DNA from: Oceanimonas baumannii
GTDB lineage: Bacteria > Pseudomonadota > Gammaproteobacteria > Enterobacterales > Aeromonadaceae
NCBI RefSeq assembly: GCF_002245495.1
Contig: NZ_NQJF01000001.1
Location: 248,001-312,000 of the forward strand
Length of the DNA: 64,000 bases
Reading direction: 5' to 3'
Positions 29,654 to 40,321 of the stretch are shown here, one piece after another (within the stretch, counting starts at the first letter, position 1; every line of letters starts with the position of its first letter). The translations under genes were made by a program, and so were the position numbers. Below the pieces are notes generated by a model, which did no database searches, was not told the DNA's origin, and was given only the letters and a program-made list of their open reading frames with translations.

Positions 29654-29678
29654 TTAACCGAGTGAAATGGTGGGTTAT
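29654..29678 (-). promoter_or_regulatory. IscR type 1-like operator, distal site
   Basis: Read on the minus strand, ATAACCCACC-ATTTC-ACTCGGTTAA matches the type 1 consensus at about 19 of 25 positions and directly abuts the proximal site. It overlaps the last codon and stop codon of trmJ. A double site is also the arrangement in E. coli. Confidence 0.6.
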
Positions 29679-30403
29679 TCCGCATTTTTACGATGTCCCA
29701 GCCGTTGGACCGAGGTGAGAATGCCGCGCAAAATATTGAGTTCATGATCTTCCGGCCTCGCCCGGTTAAACAGCCGGCGCAGTTTGGTCATCACCTGTCC
29801 CGGGTGCGGCTTGATAATAAAGCCGGTGTCGAGCAGGGTCTGTTCCAGATGCCCGTAAAACCGTTCCAGATCCGACGCCAGCGGGTAATCTTCCACCACC
29901 GGCTGCTCCTGGGTTCCGGCCAGCCAGGCCATGCGTACTTCATAGCTCAGGGTCTGTACCGCCATCGCCAGATTGAGTGAGCTGTACTCCGGATTGGCAG
30001 GAATGGCCACATGATAGTGGCATTGCTGCAACTCTTCGTTGGTCAGCCCGGTGCGCTCCCGGCCAAATACCAGAGCCACCTTGTGCTTGGATGCTTCCAC
30101 CATCGCTTTCTCTCCCGCTTCGCGGGCATTGAGCATGGGCCAGGACCAGGTGCGGGAACGGGCACTGGTGCCAATCACCAGGCCGCAATCAGCCACGGCC
30201 TCAGCCAGCGTAGACACGGTGCGGGCATTGGCCAGAATATCACTGGCACCGGCAGCGAGGGCGACCGACTGACCATCAGGCGGGGTGACAGGATCGACCA
30301 GGCAGAGATCGCTCAGGCCCATGGTTTTCATGGCCCGGGCGGCGGAGCCGATGTTGCCGGTATGGGAGGTATTTACCAGCACGATACGTACTTGCTCAAG
30401 CAT
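29675..30403 (-). CDS. trmJ: tRNA (cytidine/uridine-2'-O-)-methyltransferase TrmJ
   Basis: This 242-residue SPOUT-class methyltransferase modifies the ribose at position 32 of certain tRNAs. The N-terminus [21 protein letters not shown], the [13 protein letters not shown] loop and the SAM-binding knot segment [17 protein letters not shown] are typical. It stands just upstream of iscR as in E. coli. The gene suhB, which in E. coli is divergent from trmJ, is not here. Confidence 0.95.
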   Translation of the reverse strand: MLEQVRIVLVNTSHTGNIGSAARAMKTMGLSDLCLVDPVTPPDGQSVALAAGASDILANARTVSTLAEAVADCGLVIGTSARSRTWSWPMLNAREAGEKAMVEASKHKVALVFGRERTGLTNEELQQCHYHVAIPANPEYSSLNLAMAVQTLSYEVRMAWLAGTQEQPVVEDYPLASDLERFYGHLEQTLLDTGFIIKPHPGQVMTKLRRLFNRARPEDHELNILRGILTSVQRLGHRKNAE

Positions 30404-30733
30404 GTTGACTTTGTTTCCGTTGCGCTTAAGGCGCAGGATTTTAACACAGTCATGTAAGAGGGTCAGGTTTTATCCTTACGCCCACCGCCCTTACCATCGA
30501 GCTGGCGTTCAGCCTGCTATAGTACCTTGGCCATCCCCTCCAGCAGCTGGCGACACCAGTGCGGCTGACACGAAGGTTCCAGCCGATCGAGCAGGTTTTG
30601 CCGAAGCGGAAAATACGGGGACTTGGCAGCTCGGCTCCCGCTAGTTACTGGAACCAGCAGCCCGGCATGGAATGGCTGCCGTCACCCGCTGCCCTGGACG
30701 TCAACGGATAACCCCGCGCCGGGGTTCTGGTTA
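30404..30733. other. Intergenic region between nlpI and trmJ with possible gene remnant
   Basis: These 330 bases hold no intact gene. On the minus strand a short open stretch of about 46 codons ends at a stop at 30517-30519. It encodes residues such as SPYFPLRQNLLDRLEPS then CQPHWCRQLLEGMAKVL. The composition looks protein-like, but it has no start and a stop lies upstream in frame, so it may be the tail of a decayed gene. A 7-bp stem AACCCCG-CGC-CGGGGTT at 30710-30726 follows nlpI but lacks a T run. Confidence 0.4.
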
Positions 30734-31609
30734 TCAGCGGGTAAGTCGGGCCTGCTGGCCAATAAGATCAAGCTCCAGCAGGGCATAACGGTGCTCGACA
30801 AAATCGTAGATATTGGTGGCCAGAGCCAGTTTAAGGTAAACCTCGGCTTGCTCCGGCTGGTCGTGATACTGGGCTTGCTTGGCCAGGTAAAAGTAGGCCT
30901 CACACAGCATTTCCGCCAACTCCTGATTATCCTGGCTCTGCTCCGCAATGCGGTTAAGCAGCGCCTCCGGTGTCAGCCGGCCAAGGTAAACATCCACAAT
31001 GTCCCAGGCCCACTCCTCGGTACCATATTGTTCACGGTATTGCGCCAGCTCTTCCAGCGCCTGGCCGGCGTTCACGCTTTGCCGGGCCAGATACCACCAC
31101 AACAACCGGTAAGGGTCCGTCGGCTCTGCATCAAGAAACACTTTCAGATCCCGCGCGGCCAGCTCCGGCCGGCCACCGTAATAGAGGGCAATGCCCCGGT
31201 TCAGGTTGGCATACACGTAGTCCGGTGCCAGTTCCAGCGCGGAATCAAAAGATTCATAGGCCTCATCGAATTCCTGATTCTGGGTCAGGTAAACCCCGCT
31301 CAGGTTATAAGCGTCGGCAAAATCTGGCTGCTCACGCAACGCCCGGTTAAAATCAAGCCGGGCCATGGCCCGCAAGCCCACTCTATCAAACACCACACCG
31401 CGCTGAAAAAACAGCTCGGCCCTTTGCTCCGGGGTCAGACCCGGCGCATTCAGCATCTGCCCCAACCGGGCAATACCCAATTCGCTCTGATAGGAAACCT
31501 GCATAGGCACCGGTAACACCAGCGTTGGTGTTACCACCTTGGGCGTACTGCAACCGGTCAGCACCAACCCCAGCAGGGCCATCGCACCGGGCAAGAATCT
31601 GTGTTTCAA
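30734..31609 (-). CDS. nlpI: Lipoprotein NlpI
   Basis: NlpI is an outer-membrane TPR lipoprotein that, in E. coli, acts as adaptor for the protease Prc to degrade the endopeptidase MepS. The signal peptide ends in the lipobox LTGC. TPR motifs follow (RGVVFDRVGLRAMARLDFNRAL, AYNLSGVYLTQNQEFDEAYESFDSALEL, YANLNRGIALYYGGR), and the family C-terminal block VEHRYALLELDLIGQ is clear. Length 291 matches E. coli (294). It does not lie near pnp here, unlike in E. coli. Confidence 0.92.
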   Translation of the reverse strand: MKHRFLPGAMALLGLVLTGCSTPKVVTPTLVLPVPMQVSYQSELGIARLGQMLNAPGLTPEQRAELFFQRGVVFDRVGLRAMARLDFNRALREQPDFADAYNLSGVYLTQNQEFDEAYESFDSALELAPDYVYANLNRGIALYYGGRPELAARDLKVFLDAEPTDPYRLLWWYLARQSVNAGQALEELAQYREQYGTEEWAWDIVDVYLGRLTPEALLNRIAEQSQDNQELAEMLCEAYFYLAKQAQYHDQPEQAEVYLKLALATNIYDFVEHRYALLELDLIGQQARLTR

Positions 31610-31711
31610 GTAGGCTCCGAACTTGTCTTTTTCTATCCCACCATGTTATGCAGCTGCAGCGCGTTTGTCATGCTGCAAATGCAATCAATCACGATAAAGG
31701 GCTTAAAAACA

Positions 31712-31737
31712 AAAAAGGAGCCCGAAGGCTCCTTTTT
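31712..31737 (-). terminator. Intrinsic terminator after secF
   Basis: AAAAAGGAGCC-CGAA-GGCTCCTTTTT, a strong hairpin with T runs in both directions, lies 12 bases after the secF stop. Confidence 0.93.
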
Positions 31738-31749
31738 GATATGTGGCAT

Positions 31750-32694
31750 TTACATCAGGGATTCCTGATCCGCCCCTTCTTTATCCACCGGAGGCGGGAG
31801 CATATGCTCCCGCGTCACCCCGAGCAGCATGGCCCAGGCACTGGCGATATAAATGGACGAATAGGTACCGAAACCAATACCCAGCAGCAGTGCCGTGGCA
31901 AAACCGTGGATCAGGGCTCCGCCCTTCATAAACAGCGCCACCACTACCACCAGCGTCGTAGCCGAGGTGATAAGGGTCCGGCTCAGCGTATCGGTAATCG
32001 CCTCGTCAAATACCCTGGCCGTGGTGGTCTCACGTACCCGGCGAAAGTTTTCCCGCACCCGGTCAAACACCACTATGGTATCGTTGAGCGAGTAACCCAC
32101 TACCGTCAGCAATGCCGCGACAATGGTGAGATCCACTTCAATCTGCAGCCAGGAAAATACGCCCAGGGTGATGATGACATCGTGAGCCAGTGACAGCACA
32201 GCACCTGACGCCAGTCGCCACTCAAACCGTATCCCCACGTAAATGAGAATACACAGCAGCGCTACCAAAATGGCCAGCCCCCCCTGCTCAGCCAGCTCTT
32301 TGCCGATAGACGGGCCGACAAACTCCAGCCGCTTCATCTCGGCATCCGCTGACAGCTGCTGCATGGCGGCAATTACCGCATCGCCCTGTTGCTGAACATT
32401 GGCGCCATCCTGAGGCGGCATGCGGATAAGCAAGTCGCGGCTGGTGCCGAAATGCTGCACAGTGGCACCATTCAGGCCGGCCCCATCCAGCTGACCACGC
32501 ACCTCATCCAGCTCTACCACCTGTTCAAACGCCACTTCCACCACGGTGCCACCGGTAAAATCCAGGCCCCAATTCAGGCCACGGGTAGCCAGACTGAAAA
32601 AGCACAGGGCAATCAGCACCAGCGAGAACGCAGTGGCTCCCTTGGAGAAGCGCATAAACGGCAGCGGCTCTTTGGTCTTGAGGATTTCAAACAT
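31750..32694 (-). CDS. secF: Protein translocase subunit SecF
   Basis: This 314-residue RND-type membrane subunit uses the proton gradient with SecD to help finish protein export. Six transmembrane segments are expected. Seen are the first at KGATAFSLVLIALCFFSLA, the GLDFTGGTVVEV motif, and the TM5 region SLNDTIVVFDRVREN. It follows secD by 12 bases in the queA-tgt-yajC-secD-secF run. Confidence 0.96.
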   Translation of the reverse strand: MFEILKTKEPLPFMRFSKGATAFSLVLIALCFFSLATRGLNWGLDFTGGTVVEVAFEQVVELDEVRGQLDGAGLNGATVQHFGTSRDLLIRMPPQDGANVQQQGDAVIAAMQQLSADAEMKRLEFVGPSIGKELAEQGGLAILVALLCILIYVGIRFEWRLASGAVLSLAHDVIITLGVFSWLQIEVDLTIVAALLTVVGYSLNDTIVVFDRVRENFRRVRETTTARVFDEAITDTLSRTLITSATTLVVVVALFMKGGALIHGFATALLLGIGFGTYSSIYIASAWAMLLGVTREHMLPPPVDKEGADQESLM

Positions 32695-32706
32695 CGCTCA
32701 ATCTCC

Positions 32707-34560
32707 TCATATCGACAGCTTGTTGAGACGCTTACCGCCCCAAAACAGGTTGACCAGGGCCCGGGTACCGACAATGGCGGTAAACATAGAGGCCAGAATG
32801 CCAATCATCAGGGTGACGGCAAAGCCCTTGATGGGGCCAGTGCCCACCGCAAACAGAATGATGGCGGTCAGGAAGGTCGTGATATTGGCATCGGCAATGG
32901 TACCAACGGCCTTTTCATAACCCATATGAATCGCCTGTTGAACACTGCGACCGTCTCGCAATTCTTCGCGAATACGTTCAAAGATCAACACGTTGGCATC
33001 CACTGACATACCAATGGTAAGCACGATACCGGCAATACCCGGCAGCGTCATGGTTGCCCCCGGCACCATCGACATCACACCGATGATGATCACCAGGTTG
33101 GCCAGCAACGCCAGGTTGGCGACCAGGCCAAACTTGCGATAGTAAATGCTCATAAACAGCACCACCGCCAGCAGTCCGTAGATCATGGCCATCAGACCGT
33201 TTTCCACGTTTTGCTGGCCCAGGCTCGGGCCAATGGTCCGCTCTTCCACAATCTGAATGGGCGCAATCAGCGCGCCGGCCCGCAGCAGCAGCGCCAGGTT
33301 CTGTGCTTCGGCCATGGAGTCAATACCAGTGATGCGGAAGCTACGCCCCAGTCGGGACTGAATCGTAGCCACGTTGATCACTTCCTGCTCTTTACGCAGG
33401 GCTGGCTTGCCATCCTTGCCAGGCTCATCAGCAGGCTTGTATTCGGTGAATACGGTTGCCATCGCTCTGCCCACATTATCTTTGGTAAAGTCAGCCATAC
33501 GGCTGCCACCCGGGGCATCCAGACTGATGTTCACCTGGGGACGACTGAATTCATCCATACCGGAGTTGGCATCAACGATATGCTCGCCGGTCAGAATCAC
33601 GCGCTTTTGCAATACCACGGCGCGGCCATCACGATCACTGAACAACTCGCTCCCCGGGGGGACCCGGCCAGCCGCTGCCGCAGCGGCATCGGCACGTTCA
33701 TCCACCAGACGGAACTCCAGCGTCGCGGTGGCACCCAGAATCTCTTTGGCGCGGGCAGTGTCCTGAATACCGGGCAATTGCACCACAATACGGTCTGCAC
33801 CCTGACGCTGTACCAGCGGCTCAGCTACACCCAGCTCATTCACCCGGTTACGGATAATGGTGATGTTCTGCTGCAGGGCGTATTCCTTTACTTCCTTCAG
33901 CCGCTGTTCACTCATCACCGCCTGCAGGCCAAAGCTGTCACCGTTGTCTTTGGTGGTAAACTCCAGCTCCGGATAACGCTGGCGCAAATGGCTGATGGCC
34001 TTATTGCGGGTATCAGCATCGCGGAACATGACCAGAGTGCCACCGTCACGATTCAGCACACCGGTATAGCGCAACCGCTCCTGGCGTAGCTCGGTACGGA
34101 AATCCTGCACCGTCTGCTCCTGCACACGGCTTAATGCTTCGTCCATATCCACTTCCATCAGGAAGTGCACACCACCGCGCAGATCCAGACCCAATTTGAG
34201 CGGACCGGCACCAATGGCTTCCAGCCAGGCGGGAGTAGAGGGAGCCAGGTTCAGGGCGGTAATATAATCATCACCCAGGGCCTCACCCACCAAATCCTTG
34301 CCTTTCAGCTGATCATCAGTATTACGGAAACGAATAAGAAGCTGGTCATTTTCCAGGGCGGCACTTTTGACATCAATGCCAGCCTGGCTGAGGCTTTGTT
34401 GGGCCTTGACCAGAATATCGGAAGAAACCTGAGTACCACGGCTGCCGGACACCTGAAGCGCCGGATCTTCACCAAACAGGTTGGGTGCTGCATAAAGAAA
34501 ACTGATGGTGATCACGAAGACCACCATCAAGTATTTCCACAGCGGATATCGATTCAACAC
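32707..34560 (-). CDS. secD: Protein translocase subunit SecD
   Basis: SecD has 617 residues, about the E. coli size. It has an N-terminal transmembrane helix, a large periplasmic P1 domain ([16 protein letters not shown] at its start), then five more transmembrane segments ending near the C-terminus; TM4 carries the [17 protein letters not shown] motif used for proton coupling. It pulls exported proteins on the periplasmic side. It is cotranscribed with yajC and secF. Confidence 0.97.
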   Translation of the reverse strand: MLNRYPLWKYLMVVFVITISFLYAAPNLFGEDPALQVSGSRGTQVSSDILVKAQQSLSQAGIDVKSAALENDQLLIRFRNTDDQLKGKDLVGEALGDDYITALNLAPSTPAWLEAIGAGPLKLGLDLRGGVHFLMEVDMDEALSRVQEQTVQDFRTELRQERLRYTGVLNRDGGTLVMFRDADTRNKAISHLRQRYPELEFTTKDNGDSFGLQAVMSEQRLKEVKEYALQQNITIIRNRVNELGVAEPLVQRQGADRIVVQLPGIQDTARAKEILGATATLEFRLVDERADAAAAAAGRVPPGSELFSDRDGRAVVLQKRVILTGEHIVDANSGMDEFSRPQVNISLDAPGGSRMADFTKDNVGRAMATVFTEYKPADEPGKDGKPALRKEQEVINVATIQSRLGRSFRITGIDSMAEAQNLALLLRAGALIAPIQIVEERTIGPSLGQQNVENGLMAMIYGLLAVVLFMSIYYRKFGLVANLALLANLVIIIGVMSMVPGATMTLPGIAGIVLTIGMSVDANVLIFERIREELRDGRSVQQAIHMGYEKAVGTIADANITTFLTAIILFAVGTGPIKGFAVTLMIGILASMFTAIVGTRALVNLFWGGKRLNKLSI

Positions 34561-34584
34561 GCTGTGCTCCTCGACAGGAAAGAA

Positions 34585-34914
34585 TTAGAGGGACTGAATG
34601 GAGCCCTTAGGCAGGACGGCAGTAATGAAGTCCTTCTTGATGGTCACCTGGCTTTGCTCGCTCAGGCTCAGAACCACGTAATCGTTGTCGGCAGAGATCT
34701 TGGCAATTTTACCTACCAGACCGCCGTTGGTCAGCACTTCGTCACCTTTGCTCAGGGAAGACATCAGGTTCTTGTGCTCTTTGACCCGTTTGGACTGGGG
34801 GCGGAAAATCATAAAGTAGAAAATCAGGCCGAATACAACCAGCATGATAATCATTTCCATACCGCCACCGGCGGCACCGCCACCCTGGGCGTAAGCACTG
34901 GAGATAATATCCAT
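34585..34914 (-). CDS. yajC: Sec translocon accessory subunit YajC
   Basis: This 109-residue protein has one transmembrane segment (about residues 19-37, MEMIIMLVVFGLIFYFMIF) followed by the conserved RPQSKRVKEHKNL and the small cytoplasmic domain with GDEVLTNGGLVGKI. It associates with SecD-SecF. Gap of 24 bases to secD. Confidence 0.96.
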   Translation of the reverse strand: MDIISSAYAQGGGAAGGGMEMIIMLVVFGLIFYFMIFRPQSKRVKEHKNLMSSLSKGDEVLTNGGLVGKIAKISADNDYVVLSLSEQSQVTIKKDFITAVLPKGSIQSL

Positions 34915-34947
34915 TCTTGCAGTTTCCTCGTTTATGGTTAAAAACTG

Positions 34948-36102
<1,155 letters not shown>

Positions 36103-36184
36103 TTACCTCACTGGCCGGAGAAACAGTCCGACGCTGACTTGATTCGACCGGGGTTCAGGACCCGTCCCTCTGCCCAGGTCGCAG

Positions 36185-37231
36185 TTAAGCTTGTTGCTTA
36201 GTAATAAACATGGCGTCACCGTAACTGAAAAAACGATAACGTTCGGCCACCGCCTGGCGGTAGGCCTCCATAATATGATCCTGTCCGGCAAAGGCGCTGA
36301 CCAGCATGATCAGGGTCGACTCCGGCAGATGGAAGTTGGTGACCATGGCGTCCACCAGCTGAAAGCGGTAGCCAGGGTAAATAAAGATATTGGTGTCACC
36401 GTAGAAAGGAGCCAGTGCTTTACCTTCAGCCAGACTGGCCTGAGCCGCGCTTTCCAGTGAACGTACCGAAGTAGTGCCCACGGCAATCACCCTGCCGCCA
36501 CGGGTCCGGGTCGCTTCAATCTGTGCCACCACATCGGCGGGAACTTCGATATATTCCGCGTGCATTTTATGTTCAAGCACATTATCAACCCGTACCGGCT
36601 GAAACGTGCCAGCGCCCACATGCAGCGTGATAAAGGCAAGATCAGCCCCTTTTTCCTTTAACCGGGCCAGCAATGGCTCGTCAAAGTGAAGACCGGCCGT
36701 GGGGGCCGCCACCGCACCGGGCTTTTCGTTATACACGGTCTGGTAGCGTTCCTTGTCAGCATCCGTATCGGGCCGGTCAATATAAGGCGGCAGCGGCATA
36801 TGGCCGACGCTTTCCAGGATCTCCAGTACGGTACGCGCATCGTCAAATTCGATTTCAAACAACGCATCATGACGGGCCACCATGGTGGCCTTGACGTCAG
36901 GCTCCAGAATCAGCTCAGTCCCGGGCTTAGGGGCCTTTGAGGCACGCACATGAGCCAGCACCCGCTTATCGTCGAGCATACGCTCTACCAGTACTTCCAG
37001 CTTGCCGCCGCTGGCTTTGCGGCCAAACAGCCGTGCCGGGATCACTCTGGTATTGTTAAACACCAGCAGGTCGCCGGGATTAATCAGATCCAGAATATCG
37101 CCAAAGCTGCCGTGAACCAGGTTCCCGGTGTTACCGTCCAGCTGCAGCAATCGGCTGGCGGTACGTTCGGCCATAGGGTGACGGGCAATAAGTTCATCGG
37201 GAAGCTCAAAGGAAAAATCTTGGACCTGCAT
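36185..37231 (-). CDS. queA: S-adenosylmethionine:tRNA ribosyltransferase-isomerase
   Basis: QueA transfers the ribosyl part of SAM to preQ1-tRNA to make epoxyqueuosine. Canonical segments in 348 residues: [18 protein letters not shown] at the N-terminus, [25 protein letters not shown] and [10 protein letters not shown]. It is the first gene of the queA-tgt-yajC-secDF cluster and is divergent from the CBS-acpH pair. Confidence 0.97.
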   Translation of the reverse strand: MQVQDFSFELPDELIARHPMAERTASRLLQLDGNTGNLVHGSFGDILDLINPGDLLVFNNTRVIPARLFGRKASGGKLEVLVERMLDDKRVLAHVRASKAPKPGTELILEPDVKATMVARHDALFEIEFDDARTVLEILESVGHMPLPPYIDRPDTDADKERYQTVYNEKPGAVAAPTAGLHFDEPLLARLKEKGADLAFITLHVGAGTFQPVRVDNVLEHKMHAEYIEVPADVVAQIEATRTRGGRVIAVGTTSVRSLESAAQASLAEGKALAPFYGDTNIFIYPGYRFQLVDAMVTNFHLPESTLIMLVSAFAGQDHIMEAYRQAVAERYRFFSYGDAMFITKQQA

Positions 37232-37415
37232 AACTACCTCTGTGTCAGACGAGCGCTAGTCTAGTGAGCGCATCCCGAGGGATCAAGGCAATTCGACGTT
37301 GAACTAATCCGGCAACCGGATACGACACCCGACAATCTTTGCCTCTGACGTGATCCTGGTCAGGTTACTCACGCACCGGGTTGAGCTATCTTGATATAAA
37401 AAGAGGAGAGCAACT

Positions 37416-37928
37416 ATGCCCGCTATTGTTTCCGAGATCATGTCATCCCGCGTTCTGGGGCTGTCTCCTTCCGCCAGCCTGGCCGAAGCCCGCACCCTGA
37501 TGCAACGCCACCATATTCGTCATCTTCCGGTAATAGAAAACGAGGCGCTGATTGGTCTGGTCAGCCAGCGGGATATTCTGGCGGCACAGGAGTCCAGCCT
37601 GGAGCAGGGGCGCAATGGTCAGTTTCTGGAACAGCACAGGCTGTCGGAAATCATGATCACCGGCGTGACCACCGTCAGCCCCCATGCCGGCATTCGTGAA
37701 GCTGCGCTGTATCTGCAAAAACATAAATACGGCTGTCTGCCGGTGGTGAACAAGGGAAAACTGGTGGGTATTGTGACCGACAGCGACTTTATTGCCGTTG
37801 CAATTCATCTGCTGGAAGTGCTCGACAACCAGCTGGATGAACGGGACGAGGCTCCCGATCTCAGCGAACTCGATGAGCTTCAGGCTGCAACCGGTGCCCC
37901 GGCATATCGTGACGATTCACCGAGCTGA
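37416..37928 (+). CDS. CBS domain-pair protein
   Basis: This 170-residue stand-alone protein has two CBS domains (about residues 5-60 and 75-135): SEIMSSRVLGLSPSASLAEA, HLPVIENEALIGLVSQRDIL, then SEIMITGVTTVSPHAGIREA, CLPVVNKGKLVGIVTDSDFI. It ends in an acidic tail. CBS pairs usually bind adenine nucleotides and sense energy state, but the target of this one is unknown. A strong ribosome-binding site (AAGAGGAGAG) precedes the ATG. The next gene, acpH, begins at the base after its stop codon, so the two are cotranscribed and probably translationally coupled. Confidence 0.88.
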   Translation: MPAIVSEIMSSRVLGLSPSASLAEARTLMQRHHIRHLPVIENEALIGLVSQRDILAAQESSLEQGRNGQFLEQHRLSEIMITGVTTVSPHAGIREAALYLQKHKYGCLPVVNKGKLVGIVTDSDFIAVAIHLLEVLDNQLDERDEAPDLSELDELQAATGAPAYRDDSPS

Positions 37929-38516
37929 ATGAACTATCTGGCTCACCTGCACCTGGCCGATATCAGCAATACCAGCCCGGCCGGTGCCTTGCTGGGGGAG
38001 TATGCCCGGGGTACCGTCGACGCCTCCCTGCCGGCGGCGCTTCAGACCGGCATTATTCTGCACCGGCGCATAGACAGTTTTACCGATGCGCACCCCCTGC
38101 ACGCCAGCCGGGTACAGGCCCTGCCACCGCCCTTTCGCCGCTTTGGTGGTATTATCACCGACATGATGTTTGATCATTTTCTGGCCCGGCACTGGTGCCG
38201 CTACCATACTCTGCCGCTCGATACCTTTGTACAGCAGATCCATGCCGGGTTGCAGCCTGATCGGTACTGGCCCGAGGCCATGGTCCGGCTGGTATCACGC
38301 ATGAAACAAAACGGGCTGCTGCTGTATTACCGGGAGTTTGACGGCATCATCACCGCCTTGTCCCGCATCGACCGCCGTTTTAAACGGCCCACCCCCCTGC
38401 CCCATTGCCGCCCGGTGCTGGAACAGCATTACGCCGACTTTGAACAGGCCTTTCTCGGCTTTTACCCGCAACTCCAGCATTACGTATTACGCCAGGCTCT
38501 GGGATTGGCAGGATAA
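37929..38516 (+). CDS. acpH: Acyl carrier protein phosphodiesterase AcpH
   Basis: AcpH removes the 4'-phosphopantetheine arm from holo-ACP. This 195-residue protein has the family N-terminus MNYLAHLHLAD, the LLGEYARG segment, LHRRIDSFTDAHP and the metal-binding GGIITDMMFDHFLARHW. It lies near queA as E. coli yajB does, here separated by the CBS gene. Its 3' end overlaps the convergent kinase gene by 37 bases. A phosphopantetheinyl transferase that does the opposite reaction is encoded at 52.4 kb. Confidence 0.93.
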   Translation: MNYLAHLHLADISNTSPAGALLGEYARGTVDASLPAALQTGIILHRRIDSFTDAHPLHASRVQALPPPFRRFGGIITDMMFDHFLARHWCRYHTLPLDTFVQQIHAGLQPDRYWPEAMVRLVSRMKQNGLLLYYREFDGIITALSRIDRRFKRPTPLPHCRPVLEQHYADFEQAFLGFYPQLQHYVLRQALGLAG

Positions 38517-40300
38517 AAGCAGTCGGGCTGCACCGGCTGGTGACTGAAGTGACGGGTATTTTTAAAGGGCAACTTCATAAAACCACCCACCCCCTGATCT
38601 TTAATCAACGGAATATGCTCAACAATTTGCGCCAGCAGCGCCGCGAATTCGGCCTCGGCTGCGGTATCCAGCAACCGGTAGTAACTGTGCAGCTTGAGGT
38701 GATCCCCGGTCACTTCAAAAATAATGCAGCCACTGTGGTGAATATGGTTCAGCCGAGCGATCACCGCCATGATTTCGCCGGGCAACACCAGCTGCTCATC
38801 CGGATCCCGGCCATCCTCAAAATAGGAGTGCGGCTGGCGGTCTGCACCGGTATCGGGCCGATCAGCCAGACGATAGGGAATGCGCGTATTTTCCTGCGGC
38901 AAAAAAGGCGTATCCGGCCCGCTGCGACTTAAATGCAGGGTATTACGGGCATTAAACAGGCAGGCTTTGAAAATACCGGTTTTGGTAATGGCCCGGGCCA
39001 GGGCAACGACATTGTTGACCGCAAGCGCAAAGGCCGGCAACAGTGTGCTGTCGTACAGATTCAGGCTGGAGTCAATATCCAGGCCCTGCTCATGCCAGTG
39101 AATGGCCAGCCCGCCCATGACCGGATAGTGGCCCAGCCGGCTCACCGCCGCCACAAAGGCCTTTTCCGTTTCCCCCATTCCTTCCAGATATTGTTTGTAA
39201 TAGCGCTCCAGCTGAGCATCGGCCACCTGCTGAATATCTTCCCGCTCGCTGTGCTCACGCAGAAACGACTTGCGTGAGGAATACACCACGGTTTCGATCC
39301 CTCGTCCGCTACCCTGCCACACGGGTAACAGCGGAGTATCATCAAACAGCGGCAACTCGGGCAAGACCAGCCGCTTCAGCCGGGGCATGGCCGTCAGCCA
39401 GTAATCACCGGCCCGACGACGGCCCCCGGCATCATCACCGAGCATGGCATCAAGCAGCAGGGCAAACTCTTTTGGCAGCCCCAGACTGGTCGCCGGCATG
39501 GCCTTGCGGCCGAAACGGCAGGCCTGACCCGAAGCCAGAGCGTAAAGGGTACCCGCTACTCCCTGCTCATCAAAACGGGGGCTGGACAGAGCACCGGCCA
39601 GTTGTTCGGGGCCGATAAAATACACATCTCCCATACGGGCATTGGATTGCTGCAGATCGCCCGACAGCAGCGCCAGACCCTGAGCACCGACCCAGTTACC
39701 CTCGGCATCCAGTTGGGCAAACACCGATGAGCCCCAGTCCACCAGGCTGATATTGCCGCTGGCTGCATCATAGACAATGTTGGACGGCTTGATATCACCG
39801 TGCACCACGGGGGCCGGCTCTCCGCTTTTCCGGTGGTGGCGCAGAGCGCGCAAAATGTCCGCCAGCTGGGCGGCAATGTCGATCACTTCCCGGGCCGACA
39901 GCCGTCCCCGGTGCAGGCTGTAATGATCCAGATCCTCTCCCTCGGCCCGGCTCATCAGCAAAATGCCCTGACGGCCACGTAACGCATAAGCGATATAGTC
40001 CGGGATCAACGGGTGTCGGACACAGGAGAGCATATAAGCTTCTTCCTCCAACCGCTCACGCACCGCGGCTGGCAAATCAATACGGGAAAATTTAAACGCG
40101 ATCTGCTGCCCCTGCTCCCCGGTACCGGCAAAGGTAAAACCATAGACACCTTTGCCCGCCAGGCTGATATCGCGATAGCCGAGCTTTTCCAGTTCGGTAA
40201 TGCACAGGGCAATCCAGTCTTTCAGCTTTTGCGCATCATTGGCACTCAGCAGATACACCGACTGTTCTTCGGGAATATAAAAATTGCCCAGCACATCCAT
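38480..40300 (-). CDS. Hanks-type serine/threonine protein kinase in BCKDH operon
   Basis: This protein has 606 residues, no transmembrane segment and no signal peptide. The kinase domain lies at about 40-300: glycine loop LAGKGVYGFTFAG (about 47-59), ATP lysine in QQIAFKFSR (K70), catalytic loop VVHGDIKPSNIVY (D169, K171, N174), DWG in place of DFG (D188), and GPEQLAG in place of APE. The arginine before the catalytic aspartate is glycine, so this is a non-RD kinase; all residues needed for catalysis seem present. Residues 310-606 match no domain I know. The gene begins 21 bases after the E2 stop, with no terminator seen, so it should be in the BCKDH transcript. I infer, without proof, that it phosphorylates a BCKDH subunit, perhaps E1 alpha. 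Confidence 0.85.
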   Translation of the reverse strand: MDVLGNFYIPEEQSVYLLSANDAQKLKDWIALCITELEKLGYRDISLAGKGVYGFTFAGTGEQGQQIAFKFSRIDLPAAVRERLEEEAYMLSCVRHPLIPDYIAYALRGRQGILLMSRAEGEDLDHYSLHRGRLSAREVIDIAAQLADILRALRHHRKSGEPAPVVHGDIKPSNIVYDAASGNISLVDWGSSVFAQLDAEGNWVGAQGLALLSGDLQQSNARMGDVYFIGPEQLAGALSSPRFDEQGVAGTLYALASGQACRFGRKAMPATSLGLPKEFALLLDAMLGDDAGGRRRAGDYWLTAMPRLKRLVLPELPLFDDTPLLPVWQGSGRGIETVVYSSRKSFLREHSEREDIQQVADAQLERYYKQYLEGMGETEKAFVAAVSRLGHYPVMGGLAIHWHEQGLDIDSSLNLYDSTLLPAFALAVNNVVALARAITKTGIFKACLFNARNTLHLSRSGPDTPFLPQENTRIPYRLADRPDTGADRQPHSYFEDGRDPDEQLVLPGEIMAVIARLNHIHHSGCIIFEVTGDHLKLHSYYRLLDTAAEAEFAALLAQIVEHIPLIKDQGVGGFMKLPFKNTRHFSHQPVQPDCFYPANPRAWRNT

Positions 40301-40321
40301 GGCCGACAGACACCGCTTCCG

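Noticed and set aside
30404-30733. Small RNA gene beside trmJ
   Set aside because: There is a hairpin at 30710-30726 but no T run and no promoter pattern that would support a transcript.
38480-40300. Kinase as part of an anti-phage or toxin system
   Set aside because: Neighbours are metabolic and housekeeping genes, spacing ties it to the BCKDH operon, and no defence or toxin partner is present.
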